DNA from: Teredinibacter franksiae | GTDB taxonomy: Bacteria; Pseudomonadota; Gammaproteobacteria; Pseudomonadales; Cellvibrionaceae | Direction: 5' to 3' | Assembly (NCBI RefSeq): GCF_014218805.1 | Contig: NZ_JACJUV010000001.1 | Location: forward strand, 558,001-622,000 | Length of the DNA: 64,000 bases | Part shown: positions 54,367-63,869 of the stretch, piece after piece | How positions within the stretch are numbered: the stretch's first letter is position 1 | Layout: each line of letters begins with the position of its first letter | Program-made: the position numbers and the translations under genes | Notes under the pieces: generated by a model | The model's input: only the letters and a program-made list of their open reading frames with translations | Told to the model about the DNA's origin: nothing | Database searches by the model: none

Positions 54367-54854
54367 TATTGTTCTCCGCACATGATTCGGTAATAAATTA
54401 TTTTGATGTTTAGGAATATTATTTTTATAGTTTTTTATACAGAAATGCCTTTGAGGCAGAAGCAGTATAAACACGCTGCCGCAATGATAAAAAGCATTGT
54501 TACAGGAATTAAAGAGTTAACCCGTCACATAATGTCAATCATGCGTGAAAAAATACGTCAACAAGGAGAAGTACGTGCCAATTAGATATACGACAATCTC
54601 AACAAATTGGCGGTGCAAGTGCTACCGTGTGGCGGGAACTACGTAGGCTGGATGCCGAAACTATAGACGCCTTGCTGCTCACGCAACTAATACAAGGGCC
54701 TAAAACGGCGAGTGGGGTCACTTTACCCAATTCATAGGGGCACAATATGCCGCCGAAATGAGCAACCCGTGCGGCCTATCTCGTTTGAGTACAGCACGAA
54801 AAAGCAATAAGAGTTAATAATAGCATGGCTGTAGAACATTTCATTGTAACGGGT
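54367..54854. other. Upstream region of GH9 with possible gene fragment
   Basis: This region should contain the GH9 promoter. On the plus strand 54581-54737 can be read as RQSQQIGGASATVWRELRRL plus ~25 residues before a stop, which looks like protein but has no start. It could be a relic of a phage-type replication protein; support is weak. Confidence 0.35.
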
Positions 54855-55631
54855 TTATTGTGCCTTTTTAGCCAGTTCCTTATTTCTATTTCCAAACACG
54901 AGTAAGCCTAGCCCCAATAGCAACCATATGCTAACGGTTATGTAATTACCATTATCAGGTAAATTTAGCCCAATTGACGATGTAGCATTATGGAATGCAT
55001 GAAAAAGAACACAAATAAAAATGCTATTTGTTTTACGGAATAACCAAGCCAACACTAACCCTAAACCAATAGTTTGCAGTACAAATGCAAGAAAATCAGA
55101 TTGATAATGACTCATGCCATTTATATAAAAAAGTGGTAAATGCCACATGGCCCATACAGCACTAACAATTAAAGCAGATGTTTTAAAGTTTATTTTTTTC
55201 GATAGTTCTGGTAGTAGAATACCTCGCCATCCTAATTCTTCTAAGCCTCCCAGCGGAATCATAATTAATGTTAGGGGAATTAATGCCATAAATTGAGGTG
55301 ATAACTCTGCCCAAATAGGGGTGTTGTAAATGTCATACAACCATATTGCAATGTATTTAATCCCTAAAACTACAAATATGCTGAATATGTAAAAACCAAT
55401 ATGGGTGCGGAATTGTAAAACCGATTTGTTAAATGCTTTTGTCTGTTTATCGGTAAACCTAATTGCTACATATGCTGCTATAGTTGGAGCAATGCCACCC
55501 AAGCAGAATATTACCACATGCAAAATGTTGTTAAATATTGGAGAATTATCGAGTTTTATTATTGATAATGTCCACCAACACAGCCATGTAATCGAAAATG
55601 TAATTAATAAGAATAGTCGTGTTTTTTTCAT
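54855..55631 (-). CDS. CPBP-family intramembrane glutamic endopeptidase
   Basis: This 258-residue protein has about eight membrane helices. Motif 1, GGLEELGWRGILLPEL, holds the catalytic EExxxR; motif 2 is in AVWAMWHLPLFY with the metal/catalytic His, and motif 3 is FHAFHNATSS. This is the CPBP (CAAX protease and bacteriocin-processing) family, ABI/Rce1-like. Bacterial members cleave near the membrane or act in bacteriocin self-immunity. No bacteriocin gene is adjacent. Base composition is more AT-rich than the neighbours, which hints at transfer. Confidence 0.9.
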   Translation of the reverse strand: MKKTRLFLLITFSITWLCWWTLSIIKLDNSPIFNNILHVVIFCLGGIAPTIAAYVAIRFTDKQTKAFNKSVLQFRTHIGFYIFSIFVVLGIKYIAIWLYDIYNTPIWAELSPQFMALIPLTLIMIPLGGLEELGWRGILLPELSKKINFKTSALIVSAVWAMWHLPLFYINGMSHYQSDFLAFVLQTIGLGLVLAWLFRKTNSIFICVLFHAFHNATSSIGLNLPDNGNYITVSIWLLLGLGLLVFGNRNKELAKKAQ

Positions 55632-55674
55632 ATGTGGTACTATCGCCGTTTTTCAAGCTAGTTGTCGCATCAAC

Positions 55675-56022
55675 TTAAATTACTTTATCTAACTTCGCTT
55701 TGTTATCGTCAGGGTTTAACCACACCGGCCCGCCCCTGCTCCAGTCCCGCGTACTGCCACTCCAGCGCATCGGGTCTCGTTGCTTCGCTTTCTCGTAAAC
55801 CGCTATTCGATTTTCTAATACCGCCTCATCTTTCCCTGTGTGGCGCTGAAGCGGCGTTACAAATTTAATTCCGCTGTGGCGGTGCTCATGGTTGTACCAC
55901 GATACAAATTTCAGCACCCATTCACGAGCCTGCTTTATATCTTCAAAGCCCTTGTAAGGGTAATCAGGGCGGTACTTGCACGTGCGGAATATCGATTCAG
56001 CATAGGCGTTGTCGTCATACGG
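55675..56022 (-). pseudogene. IS3-family transposase remnant (C-terminal part)
   Basis: Minus-strand frame reads PYDDNAYAESIFRTCKYRPD, YPYKGFEDIKQAREWVLKFV and SWYNHEHRHSGIKFVTPLQR. This is the C-terminal end of an IS3 OrfB integrase core: the AESxFxTxK segment carries the final catalytic Glu, and WYNxxRxHSGI(K)xxTPxQRH is characteristic. The N-terminal two thirds, OrfA and inverted repeats are missing. It is cut off abruptly where RAYT-associated sequence begins at about 56023. Confidence 0.85.
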
Positions 56023-56115
56023 TCACATCGGTCACATAGACACCCACACTAACACTTGCCCACCATCCACATGCACTATACATTAATACATACCAAAGCG
56101 ATCAAGGGCCGATCT

Positions 56116-57072
56116 ATGCCCACCCCTCGCAAACACCAAATATCCCTCGATGCAACACCCTACTACCATTGTACATCCCGCTGTGTGCGGCGCGCCTTCC
56201 TGTGTGGGCTAGATCCCTTTAGTGGTAAAGATTACGAACACCGACGCCAATGGGTGGAAGATCGTATTGTGTTTTTGGGGGAGGTATTTTGCATTGATGT
56301 CTGCGCCTACGCCGTTATGAGCAACCATCACCACCTTGTGCTGCATATCAATATGCCGGAAGCCCTGAGCCTGACTGACCTGGAGGTGTGTGAACGCTGG
56401 CACAAACTTTACAAGGGCACTCTTCTCACTCAGCGGTTTTTGAAAGGAGAACTGCTGGATGAAGCCCAATGGCAGGCGGTTACTGCGAAACTGGAACACT
56501 GGCGCCTTGAGCGGGCCAATATCAGCCGCTTTTACCCAAAGGGCACGCTGATATCCTGCTTAAACGAGCCTATTGCAAGAATGGCCAATACCGAAGGGCA
56601 ATGCACCGGGCGTTTCTGGGAAAGCCGCTTTAAATCACAGGCCTTGTTAGATGAAAAAGCCCTAGCGGCTTGCATGGCGTATGTGGGTTTAAACCCTGTA
56701 CGAGCCAAAATGGCGCGCACACCTGAAGATTCTGAACATACCCGAAACACTTGAATTAGCTGAGTTTGTGGGCAACCCCAGAGAACCCATGCCGCAAGGT
56801 TTGCCCTTTCACTTAAAGGACTATATCGAACTTTTGGATCTTACCGGCAGGGCAATTCGGGAAAACAAGCGGGGTTATATTGACGACCAGCTCCCCCCCC
56901 CATTCTCGACCGACTTAATATCAGCGCCCATGTATGGCTGGTGCTCACCACACAGTTTGAATCCAAATTCAAAAGCCTGGTGGGCTGTAAAGCCAAACTG
57001 CTGCATGCCGCCAGCGTTTTGGGCCTAAAACGCAGGCCGGCTTACGGTAATTGCGAAGCGCTTTTGCATTAA
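56116..57072 (+). pseudogene. RAYT-type (Y1/IS200-like) transposase, frameshifted
   Basis: Start ATG56116 (MPTPRKHQISLDATPYYHCT). The HUH motif is SNHHHLVLHI (His71-73), and the nucleophile Tyr189 sits in ACMAYVGLNPVRAKM, the REP-associated tyrosine transposase arrangement with one catalytic Tyr. The first frame stops at 56752-56754. A second frame continues with FVGNPREPMPQGLPFHLKDY. A run of nine C at 56893-56901 then shifts the frame again, and the third frame ends LKRRPAYGNCEALLH before TAA at 57070-57072. In the undisturbed frame seven C would give QLPPILD, as remnants elsewhere show. It needs two corrections to be whole. Confidence 0.85.
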
Positions 57073-57215
57073 TTTTCACCGCAAAATTCTTTTCTCATCA
57101 GGCCTTCCGTAAGAGCGGAATTCCGCTCGTGTAAAATCTTTAATATTACCCCTCTTTGAGTGTTTTCCGACTTGACAGCTAAGCACCGCTGATTTTCGCC
57201 AGCCCTTGGGGGAAA

Positions 57216-57578
57216 TTACAGGAATTTTTTATAACTCATTTTTAAGGTGACTGTCTCTTTTTCTCGTTTTTTCTCTTTGATCTTTTTTTCTCTTTCCGCA
57301 TGAAGCAGTTTGGCTTTGCAGCCAACCAGGCATTTGAATGTAGCCTCGGATTGAGTGCTTGGTACCAGCCATTCGCGAGAACTTATATGGAATTCACCCA
57401 GAATGAAAGGTAGTTGATTATCAATATAGCCGTGCTTGTTTTCCCGAATAGCGCGATCGGTGAGATCGACGAGCTCAATATCGTCCTTTAAACAAAAGGG
57501 TAGACATGACCCCCACGTTTTTCTTTGAATGTTGGGTCGACTCGCCCAGCATTCTTTTAAACACCATGGGTGGAGCAC
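57216..57578 (-). pseudogene. RAYT transposase C-terminal remnant, convergent copy
   Basis: The minus strand encodes LPFCLKDDIELVDLTDRAIR, ENKHGYIDNQLPFILGEFHI and SSREWLVPSTQSEATFKCLV followed by GCKAKLLHAE, matching the C-terminal part of the plus-strand copy ending at 57072. The end is replaced by a Lys/Glu-rich stretch and the upstream catalytic part is absent. It faces the other copy tail to tail with 143 bp between, and starts 32 bp past the PL1 stop. Confidence 0.75.
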
Positions 57579-57610
57579 TAGTCACGCACCCATGGCCAAC
57601 TCCTTAACGC

Positions 57611-59470
57611 TTACTGTGGTCCGGCACATTCCATCACGATATTCGGAACTTCCTCAGCTGCATCAAGATGGTAGCTGTAAGGGGCATCGGTGAACGGCTG
57701 CACCTCAAAATCCTGGCCTTCTTGATAGGAATTACCGCCTAGCCCTACGTCTCTAGAGCCACTGGTATTGTCATAAATATTACCCCTGGCGGTAATATGC
57801 GACCAAACGCGGTACATGTGTTGATGAGGAGTATTCACATCTTTGAAGTAGTTGTTTTCAATTAAATCAGCCGCGTACGAACCCACGCCTATACAGTAGC
57901 TATTACCTGGAGAATTAAAGAAGTTATTGTATTGATGGCCGTGACCATACATAACACGTGGCATACGCTGATCAACTAAATCGCCCCACCAGTTATGGTG
58001 GTAGGTGGTGTTCATTTTGCCCCAGTCGTTAGGCTGGCTTCCGCCGCCGGAACTGTTAAGGCTGGCAAGTCGATGACCATTATTGCTATCAGTGTAATAA
58101 AATTTTGTCCATGACACGGTTAAGAAATCAGATGCATTAGTGAAATCCAACAAGCCATCGCCAGCATCCAATAATGCGACATGGTCAACCCAAAGATTAC
58201 GCGTATTTCGTGCTGCGATTGTATCAGCAGGGCTATTGCCTTCACCTTTACCCTCAATTGTTAAGTTTTGGATAATGATGTTGTCCTTGCCGTTCATATT
58301 AAACCCGCCTTTTACTCTGGCGTTTTTATTTGCACCACGAATAGTTGTATTACTACCAACCTCGATCGATGAGCCTCCTGCATCAATGGTACCGTTAACG
58401 ATTATCACGCGCGCAGAGTTGCTATTTGCCTGGTTTCTAAGGTCGCTTGCGTTATTCACTGTCATCGGGGAAGCATTTCCGCCACCAGTAGTACCATTAC
58501 CCAGAGTAGCGAATCCTTCCATTGCCGTTGGGCAGCTACCAACGCTACTGCTGCTAGAGGAAGAACTGCTGGAACTAGAAGAACTGCTGGAACTAGAAGA
58601 ACTGCTACTGCTGCTTGATGAAGAACTACTTGTATTAGGAGCATCGCAGTCTGCTGCACTAACGCCACTGCCTACAATGGTAAGCGAGTCGATATTCGCT
58701 AAGCCGTTATTAACCTCGGCTATCAACGCTATATCGTTGATGCCAGCATTTAAAAATACGCTTAAACTGCCTGCCGTCCACGAAGCCCACGAACCGGTGG
58801 ATGGAAAATCAACCACGCTCTCTGCAAGGCTGCCATTGACTGTCACGCTAGCAGAACGAGCAGCGCTACTGCCATTGGCAAAACGCCAATCAAGGGCATA
58901 GAAACCACTGTTTTGAACTTGAACTTTCCAGCTAATTTGTTTGCCTATTGAATTATCGGTGTTTGCAAAACCGCTGCCGGTAAATCCGCTATGGTTGTTG
59001 TCGATAGATCCATCAACGGTACAAAACCCTGCGGAATTTTCTTGAAGGACTGTGTCAAATCCACCGCCCGAACTTGACGAGCTACTGCTCGAGGAGTTCG
59101 AAGAACTGCTACTTGAAGAGCTCGAAGAACTGCTACTTGAAGAGCTCGAAGAACTGCTACTTGAAGAGCTCGAAGAGTCGTCTGCGTAGGCGCATTCTTT
59201 TACTACACCATATATAGGATCGCCAAAGGCTGAGTTGTTGCACTTAATGCTGTCCGTAGCTGTTTGATAATTGTATTGCCCGTTTGCGCCGTAACGAACT
59301 TCGCGGGTACCGGAAAAATTGCAAGTTTGGCCTTCTGTGGCACAAAAAGCATAATTTGATGCCGTTTGGGAAAGAGCGCTAACTGGCGTTCCCAATAATA
59401 AGAGCGTTGATGTGAAGTACGTCAGCTTTTTAAGCGAGGTATATGATTTTCGTTTAGCTACTTTGTTCAT
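57611..59470 (-). CDS. PL1 pectate lyase with CBM35-like module and poly-Ser linkers
   Basis: This is a 619-residue secreted enzyme. The signal peptide ends near residue 35. A ~55-residue N-terminal Cys module (YAFCATEGQTCNFSG to KECAY) is followed by poly-Ser, then a CBM35-like domain (about 143-275; GFTGSGFANTDN, WRFANGSS) nearly identical in motif to that of the GH12 enzyme. A second poly-Ser linker leads to a PL1 parallel beta helix (about 312-619) with GSNTTIRGA, DAGDGLLDFTNASDFLTVSW and catalytic-Arg region RMPRVMYGHGHQYNNFF. It cleaves polygalacturonate by beta-elimination, with Ca2+ expected. AGAGGAAAT precedes ATG59470. Confidence 0.92.
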   Translation of the reverse strand: MNKVAKRKSYTSLKKLTYFTSTLLLLGTPVSALSQTASNYAFCATEGQTCNFSGTREVRYGANGQYNYQTATDSIKCNNSAFGDPIYGVVKECAYADDSSSSSSSSSSSSSSSSSSSSSSSSSSNSSSSSSSSSGGGFDTVLQENSAGFCTVDGSIDNNHSGFTGSGFANTDNSIGKQISWKVQVQNSGFYALDWRFANGSSAARSASVTVNGSLAESVVDFPSTGSWASWTAGSLSVFLNAGINDIALIAEVNNGLANIDSLTIVGSGVSAADCDAPNTSSSSSSSSSSSSSSSSSSSSSSSSSSSSSVGSCPTAMEGFATLGNGTTGGGNASPMTVNNASDLRNQANSNSARVIIVNGTIDAGGSSIEVGSNTTIRGANKNARVKGGFNMNGKDNIIIQNLTIEGKGEGNSPADTIAARNTRNLWVDHVALLDAGDGLLDFTNASDFLTVSWTKFYYTDSNNGHRLASLNSSGGGSQPNDWGKMNTTYHHNWWGDLVDQRMPRVMYGHGHQYNNFFNSPGNSYCIGVGSYAADLIENNYFKDVNTPHQHMYRVWSHITARGNIYDNTSGSRDVGLGGNSYQEGQDFEVQPFTDAPYSYHLDAAEEVPNIVMECAGPQ

Positions 59471-60604
59471 TTTATTTCCTCTTTAGTAAAAATAATGCCA
59501 ATTGAAAAATACATCGTCGTTATATTGATTATTCTACTCGCATGCATTTCTGCTCTTGTCGTGCTCGGTCGGTAGCTTCAAATTTTTATATCGTACTTTT
59601 GTTTCAATGGTCCTAAATACCAAAGCAAAAGTGAAGCATCGAAAAATATGAGTTTTTTGGTTATATAGAGGAAGTGGCTAGAGGGCGTTTGCGCGAACAC
59701 TGCCAACGTTTTTGCAGGTGGTAATCCTAATGCACTAGTGTCTAGCAGGCTTAATCTAGCAGTAACTCTCAAGTAGGAAAGCCTGCTTGCTTAACTTACA
59801 ACTATATATGGTATGAGTTTCATATGCGGCATGACAAATATTATTCTTGCTGCTGTGATGCATCTTAAACCTAGAGTATGTTTATTAAAACGGGTAAGCA
59901 ATTATATTTTTTCAATACAACTTAAATAGCTAGCAAAAATGATTTTGCAGGGAAATCGTAAGGCACGATTATGTTCTTGCTGGCGCCTTAAGTTACAAAC
60001 TGAAAATACATTTACAAATTAACCGCAATATAAAGAGATAGAAAGTCCCATACTCATTAGGATTTGGAAATTGTGTAAAGGCGCGGGTTGGCAGTTCAAG
60101 CTCTGGCATTTCAGCCGATGACAATGGGTTACAAATCGTTAGGATTAGCGGCGGATAGGCGTGGAATAGTTGTCCTATATTCTGTATGCGTAATCAGCAT
60201 TGTGGAACCTGTTGCATATGTTTGCTTTGCAATGAATTGTGTTGGGGGCTAGTGGTATTTACTTGCGGGGTAAGCAGGGGCGAGGGGGAAAAGAAAAGCG
60301 CGATAGCAAGCGCCGCCGGTTAGAATACATCTCTAAGTTGGTTCAACACCAGTGTGAGTTTCAGTGGTTGCTCAACAACCATCTCAGAAAATGCTTAGAT
60401 TGACGAGCACCCTGCCAAGTTCACTGAAACGCGTTTGATGCTCTTGCTGATTAAACAGGCACTTGGTCAGCGGTTCCGTTATAACACTACCAGTCTATGC
60501 AGCTGTTGGTGTATACGCTGAAGCCCGTCTGTGATGTTAAAATCTAAGGCTTCAAAAAATTCAATAAAATCGTGGTTTGTAGTGTTGCGTCCCTGCACTA
60601 CCGA
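59471..60604. other. Large intergenic region between PL1 and GH115 genes
   Basis: About 1.1 kb. No complete gene was recognised on either strand; a fragmentary plus-strand reading near 60290-60405 (RRLEYISKLVQHQCEFQWLL) may be a decayed gene of unknown origin. It should contain the PL1 promoter. Confidence 0.4.
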
Positions 60605-63600
60605 TTATTTTAAAACGATATTGAAATTATCCAGTACAACGCCGGCATCTACCATCCAGATTTTTAGGGTTTGTAATCCTGGTTCAGCAACTGTGTGAGT
60701 AGATGTACCAATCGACGCCGCTCGCAAGGTATTCAACTTCCAAGTCTTGGAATACTCAATAGCGTTAATATCAATAACTTGTGGGGTATCGCCATTTAAC
60801 GAAATGGCGTAACGTAAGCCGCGGTGCGCAGAAGTCAGCCGATGGGTGGGCAGGCACTGGGTTGCTATTTCTACCCCTCCGGTATTAAACATATGGAATT
60901 GATAGGTTAATGAAGGGCTTTGTTGCAATAGCTTGTCAGGTGCAATACTTTGGCTGGTGACGGGTTGAATGGTCATACCATGTCGAGATGCAGTCGCCGA
61001 GTCTGCCTTGCGCCAACCTGTATTGCCCTTGTCTTCAAGACGGAGAAAATCTTCAGCTTCAATCGAAACCCGCCCGTTGTTTTCCACGGCCTTCGGCAGG
61101 CTGGCAGGTGTTAAGCCTTCCGGGTTAAAGACTGTTAAATCAATTGTACGCTGATAACCCGTAGCGTTAAAAACTATGCTGGCCGGTACGGCAGTGCCTT
61201 TGGGGGCTACACGCCAATCGACACTGACTATCAAGCGTGTGTCGCTGCTGCCAGCCATCTGGCTTATGTTAACCCAGGGCCTATTGGCACTGGCTGTCCA
61301 GGGGAGTGGTTTTTGGCCTTGGTTAAACACGTCAATAAAATAGCGAGAGTCGGCTGGTCGATTGAAGGTGGGCAGTGTGCCGGGTTGGTCGCTAACTAAA
61401 GGCACTGCTGCGCCTTCAGGTACAACCCCTAGTGCGGCTTCGGCGCTTGGGGTAAAGCTACCGGTTTTTGGCATTATCCAAGCGTTTTGAGTTTCGCGAG
61501 CCCAACTCTGGAGCTGTTCTGTGGGCATGGGGCTTAACATATGATTCCATTTGCCATCCGCATTTTGTTCGTTGTAGTAGCGGGTTTCTTTCAGTAGCGC
61601 CTGCTGCGCGTTATTTGCTGCTTTGGCTAACTCATTAGTAGCGGTGCGATTTTGAGACGCCCATAACCGGCTGCGTTCGGCGAGTAATACGCGTTGATTG
61701 GCGTAGTTAGAAGCACGTACGGGGTAAAGCACCATTGCATAAAACGCTGCTTTATCTGCATCGGAAAGCGATGCATAAATCACGCTGGCTTTATGTGCTA
61801 GCGCTGTAAAATGGTCGAGCCGTTTCTGTGCTTCATCCCCTTTGCTCGTTAAACTGAAACCACTTTTTTCGCGGTTCAAGTGCTCCGGGCGTCTATTAAT
61901 ATTCAAGTGAAAAAGCTCACCCAAAATATCCGCTACGGTATTGGCTTGGATTTTGTTGATCGATGTAAAGTGTTTTGCCGCCCACTGGCTTAGGTATTGT
62001 TGTTGGTCGAAATTACGGAACGCTTCTGGGTTGCGGGCCAATCGAAGAAAAAAGTCTGTGCCGATTTCGTGGGGTTTAATATCGCCAATATTAATTAACC
62101 AGTACTTGCTTGCACTAAAATCCCAGGCTTTTATCATTTCCGACAAGGTCATACCCGGTGGCGTGGTGTACAGCCACAAGTAACTGCTGGGCAGCCCCCA
62201 ATAAGATGCATGATAGTAAACACCTGAGCCACCCGAGCGTTGATTCTCCTCTGGCGTTGACAGCTGTCGAATATAACCGTGGTTATCATCGGGCCAAACA
62301 ATGGTGATATCTTCTGGCAATTGTAAGCCAGACTGATATTGCACTAGGGTCTCTTTATAGGGAATAAATATCTGCGGTATATCAGCCGGGTTGGCGTGAA
62401 CATGCTCGGCAATCATTTTTCGCTGGTCTGGAATAATGTCGTTTTGAATTTTTGCTGCTTTTTCTTCGTCGGTAATGCCTTTGGGGGCGAACATGCCCGC
62501 ATCGGCACGTCCGCGCATGCCGATGGTATAGATGTTTTCGTAGCTCGCGGTTTCAATAACCCGTTGCTCCCAGAACGTATAAATATTATCGCGGTTGCTC
62601 CAGTAGCTGTAGTCGCCCAGTTTTTCGGGTTTGTATTCGTGGCTGTTACGCATCATGGGTTCGTGATGGGAGGTGCTGATAATAACCGCATAGTTATCGG
62701 CAACCACTTTGTTCTGCGGATGCAGGTAAAACGGTGTCGATTCACGAGGGTACTCGTGCATGGCTGGCCATATAGTATTGGCGTGAAGCCTTAACATTAA
62801 TTCAAAAACCGTTGCGTAGGTTTTAGGGCCTATATTGCCAAATTCCGGTTCAAAGGTTTTTGCCGCCCAGGGTTGAAAACCCCAGTCTTCATCGTTAATA
62901 AAAATGCCGCGATATTTAACGGCAGGTGAATGCTGGGTGTAGCTACCACTCACATATAATGCAGGTTTTTTGGCCGTGGCAACATCACCCCAAAAGTACC
63001 AGGGCGATACCCCAATGGCTTCGGATAAAGCAAACACGCCATAGGCGGTTCCGCGGCGGTCGCTGCCCGCGATAACCAATGCTTGTTCAACACCGGGCAG
63101 AGGGGTGTTGATAACCGCAGCTGTGTAAGCCTCCCATTTTCCATTAATGGCAGACGTATTAAGTTTTCGATTAGCAATTAACGTATCGATTAGCGGGCTT
63201 TGGCCAATAGTGCCAACTATGATGGCGGTGTTATCAGTAATTGCCGCTGTCGATATCAAGGGTTGAACACCCGTTATACGCTTAATATCGTCACTCAGCG
63301 CCGTTGCGGCAATGGCAACAACCGCAGCATCGTCTTCACTGTAGTAGATAGTTGTGCTGCTATTCTTATCTGCAATTTTAAAACTCGCTTCCGATGCGAT
63401 TGTTGTAACCGCCATAAAAGGCGTAGCAAAATAGTCGTGCGGGGTGGGTGCAGATGGTGTCATGCCATCGTAGGGCTGCCATCGGCTAGCAGTGCTGTAT
63501 TCAGACTCTACCGCTTGTTTGTTCGAAGATAAGCAAGCACTTAAAAAACTGCAGAGCAGAATAAAAAGAATAGATTTTAACTGAATTGGCTTAATAGTAC

Positions 63601-63643
63601 AGGCCAAAACACGGAAGAAAATTCTGCGTTTTATAACGAGCAT
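60605..63643 (-). CDS. GH115 xylan alpha-1,2-glucuronidase, lipoprotein
   Basis: This 1012-residue protein has lipobox FLSAC (Cys37). GH115 features are: N-terminal alpha/beta domain (AIIVGTIGQSPLID, ALVIAGSDRRGTAYG), a central TIM barrel with KYRGIFINDEDWGFQPW, LRLHANTIWPAMHEYP, STSHHEPMMRNSHEY, MRGRADAGM and VWPDDNHGYIRQLS, then a helical domain and a C-terminal beta module (about 845-1012) ending in LDNFNIVLK. Catalytic acids are expected among the barrel Glu/Asp residues in these motifs. The enzyme removes (4-O-methyl)glucuronic acid from xylan, complementing the GH11 xylanase. Lipid anchoring suggests action at the cell surface or in the periplasm. Confidence 0.94.
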   Translation of the reverse strand: MLVIKRRIFFRVLACTIKPIQLKSILFILLCSFLSACLSSNKQAVESEYSTASRWQPYDGMTPSAPTPHDYFATPFMAVTTIASEASFKIADKNSSTTIYYSEDDAAVVAIAATALSDDIKRITGVQPLISTAAITDNTAIIVGTIGQSPLIDTLIANRKLNTSAINGKWEAYTAAVINTPLPGVEQALVIAGSDRRGTAYGVFALSEAIGVSPWYFWGDVATAKKPALYVSGSYTQHSPAVKYRGIFINDEDWGFQPWAAKTFEPEFGNIGPKTYATVFELMLRLHANTIWPAMHEYPRESTPFYLHPQNKVVADNYAVIISTSHHEPMMRNSHEYKPEKLGDYSYWSNRDNIYTFWEQRVIETASYENIYTIGMRGRADAGMFAPKGITDEEKAAKIQNDIIPDQRKMIAEHVHANPADIPQIFIPYKETLVQYQSGLQLPEDITIVWPDDNHGYIRQLSTPEENQRSGGSGVYYHASYWGLPSSYLWLYTTPPGMTLSEMIKAWDFSASKYWLINIGDIKPHEIGTDFFLRLARNPEAFRNFDQQQYLSQWAAKHFTSINKIQANTVADILGELFHLNINRRPEHLNREKSGFSLTSKGDEAQKRLDHFTALAHKASVIYASLSDADKAAFYAMVLYPVRASNYANQRVLLAERSRLWASQNRTATNELAKAANNAQQALLKETRYYNEQNADGKWNHMLSPMPTEQLQSWARETQNAWIMPKTGSFTPSAEAALGVVPEGAAVPLVSDQPGTLPTFNRPADSRYFIDVFNQGQKPLPWTASANRPWVNISQMAGSSDTRLIVSVDWRVAPKGTAVPASIVFNATGYQRTIDLTVFNPEGLTPASLPKAVENNGRVSIEAEDFLRLEDKGNTGWRKADSATASRHGMTIQPVTSQSIAPDKLLQQSPSLTYQFHMFNTGGVEIATQCLPTHRLTSAHRGLRYAISLNGDTPQVIDINAIEYSKTWKLNTLRAASIGTSTHTVAEPGLQTLKIWMVDAGVVLDNFNIVLK

Positions 63644-63869
63644 AATTGGTGTTCTCTACAATCTTAATTTACATGACAAGCGAATACTTTTTATTGCGCA
63701 TACTGATTTTGACTGTTATATATGATGTGGTTTTTATATGGCGCGTAGAGTCTGTTAAAATATTTCACGATAACGCATGGTAACACACGTCGATTTAACG
63801 TTGGTTGGCAAAGGAAATACACCACACACGGGGTCAGGCCTTACATTTGACATCTCACATCTACCCCGC

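Noticed and set aside
58140..58901. 253-codon plus-strand frame
   Set aside because: It is antisense to the pectate lyase; its Leu/Glu runs are the complement of the poly-Ser linker.
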